This document shows positions 48,401 through 60,823 of a DNA stretch of 64,000 nt, piece by piece. The DNA comes from Lingula anatina (lineage: Eukaryota > Brachiopoda > Lingulata > Lingulida > Lingulidae): NCBI RefSeq assembly GCF_001039355.2, contig NW_019775409.1, positions 314,897 through 378,896 of the forward strand, given 5' to 3'. Position numbers and translations under genes: made by a program. The notes under the pieces were generated by a model. That model ran no database searches and was not told the DNA's origin. It worked only from the letters and a program-made list of their open reading frames with translations. Each line of letters opens with the position of its first letter. The first letter of the stretch is position 1.

Positions 48401-51400
48401 GGAAACGGAAATGAAGTTGTTCGATGTGTGAGTAGAAGATGCCCCAAACCACACCGAGTTAAAGGTATGATATGCATTTAGTTGCATTTAATTTTTTTTA
48501 TAATGGAAAGTGTGACTAATGTTTCCATCATTTATTTCATCAGGTATTATTTTTTGTACATTAATTTATTTTGCATATCTTTTCAATTTTTCACTTTCCA
48601 ATTCACTTGCGTCGTTAATAAAAGACTTGGAAAAAAGGCTACTATCATTTTGATCAAGTTCGCACTGGCAAAGGTCACAGAAGTTATCTGAAATGTCTTT
48701 TATGTATAGCGCATGATCGAACTGAGATCAATTTAAACGTGAATTAAACAACACTTAATCGCACGTTATTTTGAAGACAGCTGTAATTAGTTAAGCGTAG
48801 AATACACCAATCCACATCACAAACAAACTTTTGTCATTTTTAGCAATCCCCCAAATGAAACGCATCCATATGACCACGGCTATACAGAATAGGGACCAAG
48901 GCCGTCCACCGGTCACTGCAGCCGTCCATTCTCGGTGGTCGGAGTGGAGTCGCTGGTCATCATGCACCGTCACTTGCGGCGAGGGGGTTGAGATGAGAAA
49001 GCGAGTGTGTCAGAGAGAGGATGGGACCAGTGGCGGCCATTGCGACGGCGGCCATCTTCAGGAAAGACCCTGTATCAATAATGCGTGTAACACAGGTAAT
49101 TATGTGGCAAATGGCGCTAAGTTTGATGGCTGGGTGGCTGTCACCGTGCGGGAAAGAGTAAAATAAAATAAAGACATCAAAACATGAAAAAAAAAGAAAG
49201 AAAGAAATCATCATTTACTTTATCACTGCACCCATATTATAAAAATCTAGATAACAGTTTATGACACGCGGAATTTCAAGATATTATCAATTAGGAAAAT
49301 AAATAAATAAATAAAGCAAACATGAAGTTATCATGGTCTATAGAATAAAATTAAAATAATGGGCAAACTGAAGTTTCATGAAATAGATCTTTCACTGCGA
49401 AGATATCTGTGCCACTCTAATCCTGCTAATTTTTATTCATTTATTATTTATTTATAATTATTATAATTTATCTTTTTTGTAGCCAACATCGCCCGGCCGA
49501 TCACTGGAAACGAAGGATCTAAAGTCATACTACGGTGTCTTTATGACCTAACAGCGACACCTACCGAGATCTACTGGATCACGCCTAACGGAGACCGGAT
49601 TACCAAAGGCAGTACTGACCCAAGGTAGTGTCACTGATTAATGATTTTTTTTCACAACATTGTCTTTGTTTTTGTCTAATAGCATGTTATTGGTAAGGCT
49701 AAAAGTTCAATGTGTGAAATTGAGGTATTTAGCAAAAAAAAAAGCCTTGGACTAAAATTGCTTTAGATATGGATAACGTCATCAGACAAAATCCTTTTTA
49801 CCGGTGATTTTAGAGTTTCAAGACAAGCAGGAAGTACAAAACTTATGTAAAAAGTATTTGTTTTCCGTCCCAATATATCTAATAACCGGGTTTTAAATTC
49901 GTAATATCAATATAAATATAGTTTAAGACCATTATTCCAAACCTAGATTATTCTGTGACATGGAACTGGTTTCTTATTTTAAGTTCATTTAATTCTGGAT
50001 TAAAGAATCACAAAGTTCAGTTTACGATATAGTCATGGTTTCATCTCGTCCTAGATACAAGATGGAAGGCAGACGACTCATTATAAACCACGTCGGCTCC
50101 TACGCAGCTGGAACCTACCACTGCGTCGTAAAGCAAGCCGACAAGAGAAAGATGACTGCAGACGCTCTCCTAGGTAAAGACGCTTCGTTTGAAGATATTC
50201 TTTCAGCAAAGAGCATTTTAAAGAGTTTTGCGGTCGTACTTGCTGATACACAATTTTAAAAAGAGACAGAGCTAACCAATAAATAACTGGTCACACTGAC
50301 GTTATGAATCATGGCACTCATATATTGTGCTTATTACTTACTTAACTTTCATTTAGACATTTTTCTTTGTGTCCTTCTTTTAAATCTTCAAGATATTTTA
50401 TATTTCATGTCCAGCCGTTATAGACTGTGCCAGTGACCCGTGTATGAACCAGGGGAAGTGTGTAGAGTGGGAGGAGGGGCACTCGACCTCCAAATATTTC
50501 AAGTTTTACTGCCAGTGTCCGTCTGGCTACGGTGGTACTCTTTGTGAGCGAGGTACTGTATAACTTCAATAAAAAACTGATCACAATTTTACGAAGTAAA
50601 TCAAGGCTTTATAAAAGGACAGTTTCATCATTTTTGTTTATGTAATAGTTATACATAAATAAACAGACATTTGCACTTTTTCTTTCAGCAGAAGATGAGG
50701 AATTCGTATATATTTTGCTTGGATCGGTGGTATTGTTTGCAATCCTGGTTGTTGGCGTTTTTATAGCTTTTTTTACCATTAGAAAAAGGTAAAATATTTT
50801 TCTCTTGAATTATACATTTATATTTTGTAAACAAAGATTTCTTGCTCTTAAATTTGACTTAGTATGAAAACCTTTAGGTGTGATCATGAGAGGTATTTTA
50901 GATAAAAAAAATCTTTATCAAGCAGGATGAAATAAAAAGATCTCTTAACCCCGCGTGTGAAATATCTTCAATTTAATCAAGTGCATCTAGCCGTTTTATT
51001 GCCTGGACATAAATACAGCGTTTTAAATTCGGGTTTGCAGATCGCAGAAAAAGAAACTGGAGAAGGAGCAGTGCCATGTTTTCCGCCATCAAGGTCGCCC
51101 GGGCCCGGATGTCTATAGCCCGTGTGAGGAAAACACCTACGACAGAAGGGCACGTTTAGGTAATGAATATTAAGCATGTACACAATCGAGCACGCGAGAG
51201 AATGACAGACACAGAATCGCGCGCGTGCGTACGTGTACGCACGCAGACACTGCTTGGTGGGCATCTTGCCCTAAGTTGATATACTACGCCTACTATATAT
51301 GTTACAAATGAACGTACGAACACGCCAGTTTCGGATTTTAGATAAGAAAAATGTGTTAAGAAACAAAACATTTTTAACACGATGTTTTTTTTTATCAGTC

Positions 51401-52004
51401 AACCTTCAAATTTCAGCCAGGAAAACTAAAAGAACTAAAAGAAGAACATTTCCAGATCCCAGGAAGAAAGTGTCGTGGGTGGAAAAAGAGCGAGGTATTG
51501 TCAACCCTGTTTACGAGGAAACTTTAGACGACGGCGGCCTCGACTACGTGTACGAGCCTCCTGTCCCCACGAAGCGAGTAATGTCTCCGATCTCTAGTGA
51601 CAGCTCCTGGGTGAAAATAGATGGCGCTGAGATCGATGGCCAAGATTTTAGAGAAGACGGGCAGGGTCATCTTGTTGAAATTGAACCCTATGGCGAGTAT
51701 ATGAGTATTTTTACGATCGTTTTTTAAGAACAACCATGCAAATTTAATTTTGTATTTGTTTGTTTTTCCGTCTCTGTATTTATTTACTACTTTATCTACC
51801 TGTGCTATAGTCTTAGTGCATGTTATCATTTGCAATAACACGCTCATTGTTAGCACGTATACAGTGCATTTGCTGGAGTTAAATATTTTGATTTTGATTT
51901 TATTTATTTAACTAATAATTTATTTACATATAATAGTTAAATACTTTTCTGAAATGTATTATTTAATAATAGGAACATAGACAATGAAATAACCTTTATT
52001 ATTA

Positions 52005-52044
<40 letters not shown>

Positions 52045-53895
52045 CAGGTGAGGAAGGAGAAGTCCGCGGTGACGAAGATATCGTACCGCCGGACACAGCA
52101 CACCGAGTTGAAGAGGTGGGTCAAGAAGACAAAGAATGGTTTGGAACGTCGCTGGAACATATCGCCGAAGTCAACCAGGCCGTCGTTGACATTGATGCTG
52201 TCCGGAAGTCTCCCAAGCTAAAGATGCCCAAAAGGCTGAATGTCAAAAAGTTGAAAAAACTACGGAAGTCTTCCAAGAGAGATAAGGCAAGGTCCTCAAC
52301 GGAAAGTGTCGATGTTGAGTCCGATTCAGCAGCCGAGAAACAAGCAGAGCAGCCAGTTAAGGCAGTTGATGAACCAAGTGTTTCCAGTGACGATGCAGGC
52401 ACACGCAAAACCAAAGAGGAGGCTGCTCATAATCCGCCCTCTCAAGATGCAAAGCCGCAACCCGTCATGTTTAATGTTCTTGGCATGCCAGTTAGGCCTT
52501 CGCCAGTCCGGGTAGCCAAAGTCGATGTCAATTTTTCTCCAGGAAGAAACCTCCTGGAAACTTCGGCTGTGCAGACGTCTTTTTCGTATTTAGATCTCGA
52601 GAGCGACGTGAGTTTTGATCAACGAACCGATCATTCTGACGCTGAGAGCGCCCAACCAACAACAACAACAACAACAACAACAGACGAAGCGCGACATCTT
52701 CCCACCATGGATCTCAAACGAAATCCCTAATGACGTCGTTGAGAGCGGTCGAGTGATAAAAACCCCATATGCTGGGCAGGCAGCAAGTGTAGCTGAACAA
52801 GAAGGAACTGGTTCTCCAGCGGACGAGCGCAGGCCTTTCACGAGAGACACTCGTGGCATTCAGACCTCGTTGTCGTACATCGACCCTGATGGTAGCACCA
52901 ATGCCAGTGAGGATAACAGTGTCCAAGAGGAAGAGGCAGGGGTCACTAGGGGCACTACCGACAACGGTGACCTGTATCACACCCCCGCTGAGTCCCCAGA
53001 TACAAGTGGCGGTAGCCCCGCACAGGGAACAGGAGGGGTCCAAATATACACGCGATCAACGTACCTGAGCTTCCTGCAACCTCAGTCGCCGTTTGGCCCC
53101 AAAATTAGGTCGGTCTCCCCTCAGCCGTATCTCGAGAGTTTTGTTCAGGAAAAGTCCGGACAGTCGCCTGCGTGTCCAACTCTTTCCCCCAGAGCGCGCG
53201 AAGTTCTTCATCCGTCAGAACAAGCACTTGCTCCGCGCCAGCCGTACATGAGCAACTTTACCACAGTTCCTACGAAGAATACTGCGAACATGCCACAGGA
53301 AAGTTCAGGGTCGGAGGAAATTGCTAAACACGAACCGAAAGAACATACACAGGTTGCATCACCTACAAAACACAGATGTTTGATAAATCACCACGATGTC
53401 AGCGATATAAGAACCCCTATTTCATGTAAACTATGCTCACCAAGAAGCCTCCAACTGGAACAGATAGACTCGGGCGCAACCGAGCAACAAAGTATTGTCA
53501 CGCCTCACTCCACAATGTCGCCAGAAACACCTACAGTGACATCCTCAAAGAAAACAGATGAAATACTTATGGAGAGAGGAAAGCAGCATTTTGAATCGTC
53601 ACAGCGAAATAATGACAGTGATAGAACTAGCCCAGAATCCGTAGCCGACTCGTATGAACAGCCTGAGACCACTACCACCAAGGCACCCAGACAGAAGCTG
53701 TTTTCCGACGATAAGCCTCAACCGCAGCCTGTGCAGAGGCAGGTGCCGCCCTTACGTCTGCAGGATTCTTCGGAGGAAGATTTTGACAACGAGGTCGAAG
53801 CATATTTATCCCAAATCAGCATCAGTCACCAAGCCCTGGCTGAAAACGAGGCTAATTCACGGCGCGAAAGGACCAAAAATGCAGATGACAGTTGA
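45452..53895 (+). CDS. TSP1-Ig-EGF transmembrane receptor, copy 2, frameshifted in the tail
   Basis: Exons: 45452-45545, 45982-47853, 48285-48464, 48844-49095, 49483-49624, 50055-50173, 50415-50552, 50689-50788, 51041-51159, 51417-51704, 52048-53895. The ectodomain matches copy 1 (signal peptide, Lys-rich repeats, three TSP1, Ig-like, EGF, TM). The cytoplasmic tail has a basic juxtamembrane stretch, KKVSW (RVxF-type phosphatase-1 docking pattern), NPVY (NPxY sorting or PTB-binding pattern), then a long Ser/Glu-rich region. At about 52653-52680 an extra C before a CAA run shifts the frame, giving a stop at 52728-52730 (1328 aa). Downstream the original frame resumes open to 53895, so without the insertion the tail would be about 390 residues longer. 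The exon 10 donor at 51704 is the best-phased choice but is weak. The family is recognised by domains only. Confidence 0.8.
46950..47280 (+). repeat. 129-bp coding tandem repeat, about 2.6 units (copy 2)
   Basis: Units start at 46950, 47079 and 47208, each 129 bases (43 codons) and starting KKNN. The third is partial and leads into [10 protein letters not shown]. Units are nearly identical, differing for example in PTKAP versus PSKAP. The number is one more than in copy 1, showing expansion or loss since the duplication. Confidence 0.92.
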
Positions 53896-54290
53896 GCAGT
53901 TTCCGCACACACTGTAGACTTTACAGCATAAAACATTGGGTATCATGAAAATTAAACCCCTTTTGAAATATGGACTTCACTCCACGGCGAAATTGAGCTC
54001 ATTTTATTTTATTTTTTTTAATATGTACTTAGAAATACCGGTACAATGTACAAAGAAACGCGAGCGTGTTAGTTAAAGAATTTATTTGAAAAGACATATT
54101 TTATAACATATGAAATGTTTGAATCATTTTATTGGGTTGAGATGTGATGTTCTTAAAAGTTTGCATATGTCGATTGTAAAAAAGGCCTCCATGAGAGAAC
54201 TGAGTTCCAGAAAAATATATGTACATATTTTTTCAAACAGATGGCTAACAAACCAGAATTTTCCCCAGTGTACAATAAGATTTTTATGAT

Positions 54291-54296
54291 AATAAA
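54291..54296 (+). terminator. Poly(A) signal AATAAA, receptor copy 2
   Basis: AATAAA lies 395 bases after the stop codon and is followed by GT-rich sequence (CCTGTGTTTTCACTGTTTT), as expected for a cleavage site. A T run follows at 54329-54350. Confidence 0.65.
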
Positions 54297-54527
54297 TTGT
54301 AATTTTGATAAAACCTGTGTTTTCACTGTTTTTTTTTTTTTTTTTTTTTTGTTTTCGTGTTGATCGATTACTTCCATGTAAATGGTAAAACCATTTTTAC
54401 CAACGATTTAATTGAATTTGACATAAGCAAAACATAAGCATAATAGAAATTTAAAAAAAAACTCGGTTACATACTTGGAGATTAGCAAAAGGAAAAAAAG
54501 CTTTGAAAGTTGTGGACAAATAGAGAC

Positions 54528-55035
54528 CACCCAGTTTCATCAATACTGGATCGCGCTGTCCTATGGATAACACTATCCTTTGGATAAAACTGTTGTCCTG
54601 TGGACAGTTAACCTGAGGTCTGCAGCCTTTTTAACCAATGGAGAGCAATATCAGAGACAAAAATAAGTACACACACTGGACAAAAGAAGTGTCACCCCTA
54701 CTGAACCGATACTTTGGGGGAGATAAACGACTGTGGGATGATATGCTCCTGGTATCATTTTATTAACATCAAATTTCACAAAAGAAACGGTTCTGACTGA
54801 ACAATTCAACTGCATCGATATTCTGACATTGCTTATATTCCGCCTCTTCAGGTTAATAACTTTGATTACTCTGATTCAGGGGGTAACCCTTCTGTTGTCT
54901 AGTGTGTGTATATAGAGTTTAGTAAACATTACTCTACCCACAGGACAATTGCCCGGAGGATAACAATTTTATGTAGTGGATAGTGTTATCCAGAGGATAG
55001 CGCTATCCAGTGTTGAAGAAACTACCAGGAGAGTG
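54528..55035. mobile_element. Long fold-back element (MITE-like)
   Basis: The left arm (about 54530-54720) and right arm (about 54870-55030) are imperfect inverted copies. Pairs include TACTGGATCGCGCTGTCC against GATAGCGCTATCCAGT, TGGATAACACTATCC against GGATAGTGTTATCCA, GTCCTGTGG against CCACAGGAC, and ACACACTGGACAAAAGAAG against the complement of CTTCTGTTGTCTAGTGTGTG. The motif GGATA(A/G)C recurs many times within each arm. No coding capacity is visible. Confidence 0.75.
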
Positions 55036-55915
55036 CTCAATAATTCAAAATTAAAACCAGTTCATCAGCTAAAACAGCTACCGATCTCAAATAATCCGAT
55101 ATTTTAAGGTCACTGGAGACACTCAGAAACCAAAGTGCGTAATATTCAGTAAGTAATTTAATTTACAGATTAATGAAATGCACACAGGAAGTTGACATGA
55201 GGCCATAATATACGCTTCGACCCCGTTTAATTTTACATTAAAATCCGAACACTAAATACTGACGATTGTATCATACAAAAAATTAAATAATAATGCATGT
55301 TCATAAATTAATACCATAACTCCTTTATTTCTACATAAACGTGTGTTGACACACATACACAGACAACGCACACACTGATGCGTGCATAAGGCATATTTTA
55401 AAATAGCAAACGCCACTTGCTTTTCTAAAAAGGAAATTGATTGTTAGCAGGTAACATGAGGTAATATAACATTTTGAGGTCGTGATTGAGTTCGACCACG
55501 CTTCAAAAAGGGTGATATACGGTAACATATACAAGATCAAATCAGCGGTTTCGGGTCACTGTGACGTCATATATTTGTTGATCTTGGCTTACAGGGTACC
55601 AACAATGTTCACTTACGCGCAGTGCTAGAAATTACTTAACTAACATACGTTGACTTAATGCATGTTGACGATTAATTGTTTCATTTGAGAACAACTTTCA
55701 GTTAAAGTATTGCCTTTCTATTTGCGGTCAAAAAATTATTATCGCCTTACGGGAATAATTTTGTGAGTTGACCATTTAAAGAATGTCAAAATAGACTTCG
55801 ATGCTACTTCTTTTGGATCACCCTATATCAACGTTTCAATTTCCTATAAAGACGGGGAACTGATGACTACCGCTATTACAGGTTATTTTGGAATAACTGA
55901 AATGAGCGGTTCACT

Positions 55916-56061
55916 ATGAGAGAAGTGAAGAACTGCCTGGGTTGTCTGTCTTTCAAAGAGGGAGTCGTCCTTAGCGCTACGTATACTTTGGTAAGGCCTT
56001 AAAGTGTGATTTTATTTCTTCTGATTTCTATGTATATATAGGCCACCGTATACTGATGCCT

Positions 56062-56097
<36 letters not shown>

Positions 56098-56230
56098 TGA
56101 ATGGTGGTCATGAGAATATGCTCATTGAGTCAGTCAATTTAGAGGATTATTTTTTTAAACATATTTCTTGTTTTGTGCGGATGTTTCCTTTTGTCTTGTT
56201 TTTTTTACCCTATAGGCCCTCGTCATTATG

Positions 56231-56280
<50 letters not shown>

Positions 56281-58535
56281 ATAACCTTGCATCCTGAAAT
56301 ATTTTATTAAAATAATGTATTTTCATTCCAATGAAGTCAACATATTCATTATTTATCTTTCTCAGCATGTTTTATTTTATTTCAGTTTTTATGCTCTATG
56401 TTGTTTTAATCGAAATAGGCAAGCAATATCTCGCCCTCGCAACTGAGAGTAGGTACTGGGTACGTGTGCGGTGATTATCACCACCAGAACATTTAACTCG
56501 AGTTGTATTTCTCTAAATAACATCCGCACCTTTCAGTTCAGGACACGGCTTTTTAAGGTCACGGAGGTCACGAAGGCCTCAGTACGCTGTCTAAGAGTCA
56601 GCTAAGAGTTGTCGGTTTATTTAAACAAAGAATTGTATAAACGAGAAACTCGTGTCTAAAGCCGCTTAACCTGTCGGCTGTTAGGAGACATTTCGATCTG
56701 CATTAAATAGGGTGAACAATCATTTGAAAGTGCTATCACTATTTGTTTCATCAGTTTATTTAAAGATGTTTATACTTAAAAATGCATTTGAAGGCAATTT
56801 TGCCACCATATAGTTTCAAATAGCAAAATTTAAAAAAATACCAAAAAAAAGCGTCGTTTCATATTGCCCAAAAATGATATATTCTGCATTTTTCTTTTAA
56901 TTCATTACTATCAAAATATATTAATTTTTGATCAACCGAAATTCAATCCTGCAGCTCAATCTGTCTCTCTCTCTCTCTTTGAAAAAAAAAAATTACGAAG
57001 AATCAACAAATCCTCAAAACTTGATTTTCAATTATATCTCTTCTACAAACCAGGCGGATATATTGTCTGAGGCGTAAACAGTGATTACATTGAGAAGAAC
57101 ACGATCATTGACGCGGAAAACGATTTCTTTGTTAATCTAAGTTCAGTGCTGGGCAAGAGGCCATCCGAGTACGTGCCGTTCACATGCAATGTATGAGGAG
57201 CGTGTTCACAATCAATGACCTTAGGAGTTCGCATGAAATGCTGCGTCCTAAATGTTCAATCACAAAGAGCCTTTGGTTGATTTTAATTTATTCATTTCCG
57301 TTTAATCTATTAGTTCAGACATCGTTATCACTATAGGGTTACAATTCCCTTAGGCTGTGCCAAATCATAATCGCAGCTAATGAGATTCGTTTGAACTTAG
57401 CTAATTTGATGAAGAGTGAGAACAGAGTCAGATTATACAGGGTTAAAGACTACCGGTAGATTGAGAGAAAGGGAAAGTCTAGCACTCTAGCTATTTTAAA
57501 TAGAAAATAGCGTCTAAAAGGAACTTACACCCCCTCCCCCAGGACCTATAGCCCGGAATATCATTCCTAAACACTGAATTATTTAAAGAACTTTTATCTC
57601 AGTGATAAAACACTTTTAAGACAACGATGTTTTCACATGGATGCTTTCTTATGAGTCATGCTACCACTTTATGTTATCTGTCTGGTGCTCTTTAGAATTC
57701 TCGTCAGGAAGGACTAAGAAGTCAAGAACAAAACACGAGAAAGAGAGGGCTAACCAAACACCAGTGCACATGATCCACGCACAGCTGTTCTGACGCACAA
57801 TATGGTTCATTTCAGGTCAATTAAACACAATCACGCAACGGTGGCTTCAATATGTTTCTTGGTCTGAGATCTCGAATCTAAACAACAACAATACATGTAC
57901 TACGTAATGGACAGATCTTACGGACAAATCTTTTACCAGAGCTTGGTGTGATATAATGCTAAAATTAAGATGAAATGAATGGCAAGCAAGCGTATATACG
58001 CATACCGTACAGGTATTATGTAATGACCGGCCGTGTATAAATTGCCAAATCAATAATATTTGTTGACCTTACAGCACGGGGTCATATGCCAGGAAACCAA
58101 GGTTGCTGATTCCTCAACAGTGCGAATTACGTCAATTACTTCTGCCAAATTAAATTTGAAATTTGAAATTGAGTAATAACATGCATGTGTACAAATCTCG
58201 ATTTATAGGAACATAAGCGTTGTTACATCGATGTTTTATGAGGACAGTGGTAAAGTCAATATTTCAACACTGTCAGTTTCAATCGAATGCTTCCCTCCAC
58301 TAAGGGAGATGCAGTTGCGGGCAACCATAGGTTAGTTTCCCTGTGTCGCCCAGATTCCGAATACATTGGACAAGAGTACATTATCATTTCTACATGTCCT
58401 TTTTGGACATCGCACCTGGCAATAGGGATATACTGCATGGTAAGGTTTAAGAGACTATAAATTTATCTGCTCCTTTTTTATTTTCAATTTCTTTTTTACC
58501 TACTGTTGCTGCTGCAGCTACTACTACTACTTATT

Positions 58536-58570
<35 letters not shown>

Positions 58571-59037
58571 TTGTTGGTTTATCGCTTTATTATGATTGTT
58601 ATTGGATATTCTAGGGCATCGCCTGCCTGGCAATAGTTCTTACTGGATTCGCTTTTGCTGAGCAATATGGACTTGAAATGTCAGAGGGAATACAATGGAC
58701 AGGTAGGCTGCTCCGCTAAAAGTTTGAATTTTACAAGTGTGAAAACTACCTAACGAGAAGGTATAGAAATAGGAACAAAATGTTTTCTGATTTTACCTTT
58801 GGCATTCTGCTCTTAAGCGTTCGTACATTACAATTTCTATGGATGGGGACCACAGTTTCCACTCCCCTTTTTCAAATATGTGAAACTGTTCTATTTCAAT
58901 TCTGTACGAACTAAATTCACCAAGTAATATTTTTCCTTTGCCTAGATACCGGTATGTGCGTTGATTGTAAGAGCTCGTGACAGAGATGAATTTCTAATAT
59001 CTATTTTATTTGTTAAATGAATAAACAAATATTATTA

Positions 59038-59078
<41 letters not shown>

Positions 59079-60823
59079 GGTATCCCATTTGAATCTCTGA
59101 AAACAGTGACGGTATTTTCCTACGTGATGTTTGGGGCGTGGCTAGCCAGCAGCGTACTGATGTACATTGCCGTCTACCTGGTAAGGTGTCTGTTACCGCT
59201 CTTCGTGTATTAAAATGGTGTATTTGTAGACAATGACATCAAGCCAAATGCCTTTGAAAAATAATAGCGTTTGTCTTTCAAATGTAATTATGTAGCCATA
59301 GATGAAAAATGTGCTTATGATAATGATAATAATTATAATAATTTCGTTGGTTTAATCAGTTTGGAGGGATTATTTATGTTTAAATTATATAAATCTTTAT
59401 TCATTTGTGTTCATTAATACGAGCAAGATTAATTTTTCCTTCAGGAGAGCAGAGTGTGCTGCTACCCGTGGATATTCCAGACGATAGTTTGTTCCATTAT
59501 TCTCATCGCCTGGGTCATTTACTGCGGGATTACCATGGGGACAGCGGCATCGCACGGCACTGACACCAGTCCTTTAGGTTAGGGTTCGCTCTATCTATTT
59601 ATCTATTTCCAATTATTATTATTATAATTATTATTTAATTGTTTTTAAACAAATAAGATTTTATTTATTCACTTATTCATTTGCCGGAGTTAAATCTATC
59701 ACTATGCGTTTAGGCAAGTGAAAATGACACTTTTCTTTTTGTAAAGAGGAACTGACGAAAGACGTTATATTCATAACCGCCATCTGATTTTTTGTTTCAG
59801 ACACTAGGGCTTGGATTGAGTATTTTGAACGGTCTCTCCTCATTGCAGGGCTGTTTATCTACAACGTAAGTCTTATAGAGAAAGTAATGAAAATGTGATG
59901 AAGTTGAAATGTGATTTAGAAATACTGCTTTGTGGTAGTTTTCAAATTAAAAAAAAATGGTCCTTCTCGTTAGAGGAAACTGAAAAAAATTCTAACTGGA
60001 ATAATATAATTTATTGTAGATCTACGAGTAATTTGACTAAGTTAGGTTTAGTTTCTTTCACGATGCGGCAACATAAACAAAACATAGCAATGTACAATAA
60101 AAAGCACACAAAATTAAACGTACACAGAGCTTATAACAAAATGTTGCTGACAACTAAATTATACATGTACATTCTGCGAAGACGCTTTGTACACAAGGTC
60201 TACAACAAGCACAGGATCTTCACGTACGCTCATGTACACCATTAAAGCTGAGTTTATGCTACGTGATGTACCGGTAAGTCTATAATTAAGCGCATGTTCA
60301 AGTGTTTATTATTTTTGTTTTCTTTCAGGTGGTGGGAATTGTCTGTGTTCGGGGCTACTGTGCAGAGCTGTGGGAAAAACAAAACAAGGTGATGACATAA
60401 ACCTTCTGAATCATTAAATACGAAACATAAAACACCCAGCTAATTTCTTGTCGATTGATGATAACGTAAGTGAATGAATAAATGTAAAATTAACGTCAAA
60501 TACCGCAAACTTAATTCTTTCCTTTTTTTATCTGTTCGTTCAGTTTTTTAAACATATTATAACATTTTCATACACCTACCTCCTACTTTTATCCAGCTTG
60601 CTCGTTAAATTTTTAATTCATTAACTTACTTTTTACTCTCTAAGTATCATGCATGTACACATTCTTTCCTGACGTAAAAAGTACGCCTGTTACGTCTAAT
60701 TTCCAGGCGGGGTCCCTGACGCCGAGCGTGGATGTCGAGAAGAGATTTTCCGATGTATTCAATCCACCGCATCTCCGCTCTGACCACGTGTATAATATTC
60801 CGGTGGGAACTTATATCGCATAA
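55916..60823 (+). CDS. Four-transmembrane protein, family uncertain
   Basis: Exons: 55916-55990, 58615-58702, 59080-59180, 59445-59577, 59801-59865, 60329-60388, 60707-60823; 639 nt (212 aa plus stop), all phases consistent. The start MREVKNCLGCLSFKEG is followed by four hydrophobic segments near residues 15-40 (ACLAIVLTGFAFA), 65-90 (VMFGAWLASSVLMYIAVYL), 98-120 (TIVCSIILIAWVIYCGI) and 143-165 (SLLIAGLFIYNVVGIVCV), then a ~45-residue polar tail ending YNIPVGTYIA. A CxxC sits just before TM1. The layout resembles small four-TM families such as DUF4728/pasiflora-like or LAPTM-like proteins, but no motif decides it. Read-through at exon 6 would stop at 60400, giving a short tail; the exon 7 join is clean and preferred. 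Confidence 0.8.
56063..56274. repeat. Poly-T tract and (CT)n microsatellite in intron 1
   Basis: A T run at about 56063-56096 and a (TC)n tract at about 56233-56274 flank unremarkable sequence in intron 1 of the four-TM gene. Together they form a pyrimidine-rich stretch on the sense strand. Confidence 0.9.
58538..58568. repeat. (ATT)n microsatellite
   Basis: About ten ATT units in intron 1 of the four-TM gene, shortly before exon 2. Confidence 0.9.
59032..59079. repeat. (ATT)n microsatellite running into an acceptor
   Basis: About 15 ATT units run directly into the acceptor of exon 3 of the four-TM gene (TTATTATAG), so the repeat serves as the polypyrimidine-poor acceptor context. The same arrangement is seen before the last receptor exon in both duplication units (about 42745-42772 and 52002-52042). 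Confidence 0.9.

Larger units (their letters stand above)
43746..53029 (+). repeat. Tandem duplication, unit 2 (9.3 kb)
   Basis: Second copy of 34590-43729 in the same orientation, separated from unit 1 by a 16-base filler at 43730-43745. It is about 145 bases longer, mainly from one extra 129-bp coding repeat unit and a 21-base block in the last exon. Unique sequence resumes at 53030, within the last receptor exon. Confidence 0.95.
53896..55915 (+). other. 3' UTR of receptor copy 2 and intergenic spacer
   Basis: The first ~420 bases are probably the receptor 3' UTR, with a poly(A) signal at 54291. The remainder holds a fold-back element (54528-55035) and AT-rich sequence up to the next gene. 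No exon is seen. Confidence 0.6.

Noticed and set aside
59895-60245. 116-codon plus-strand frame in an intron of the four-TM gene
   Set aside because: It begins inside the intron after the exon 5 donor, is AT-rich and low in family character, and the flanking exons join in phase without it.
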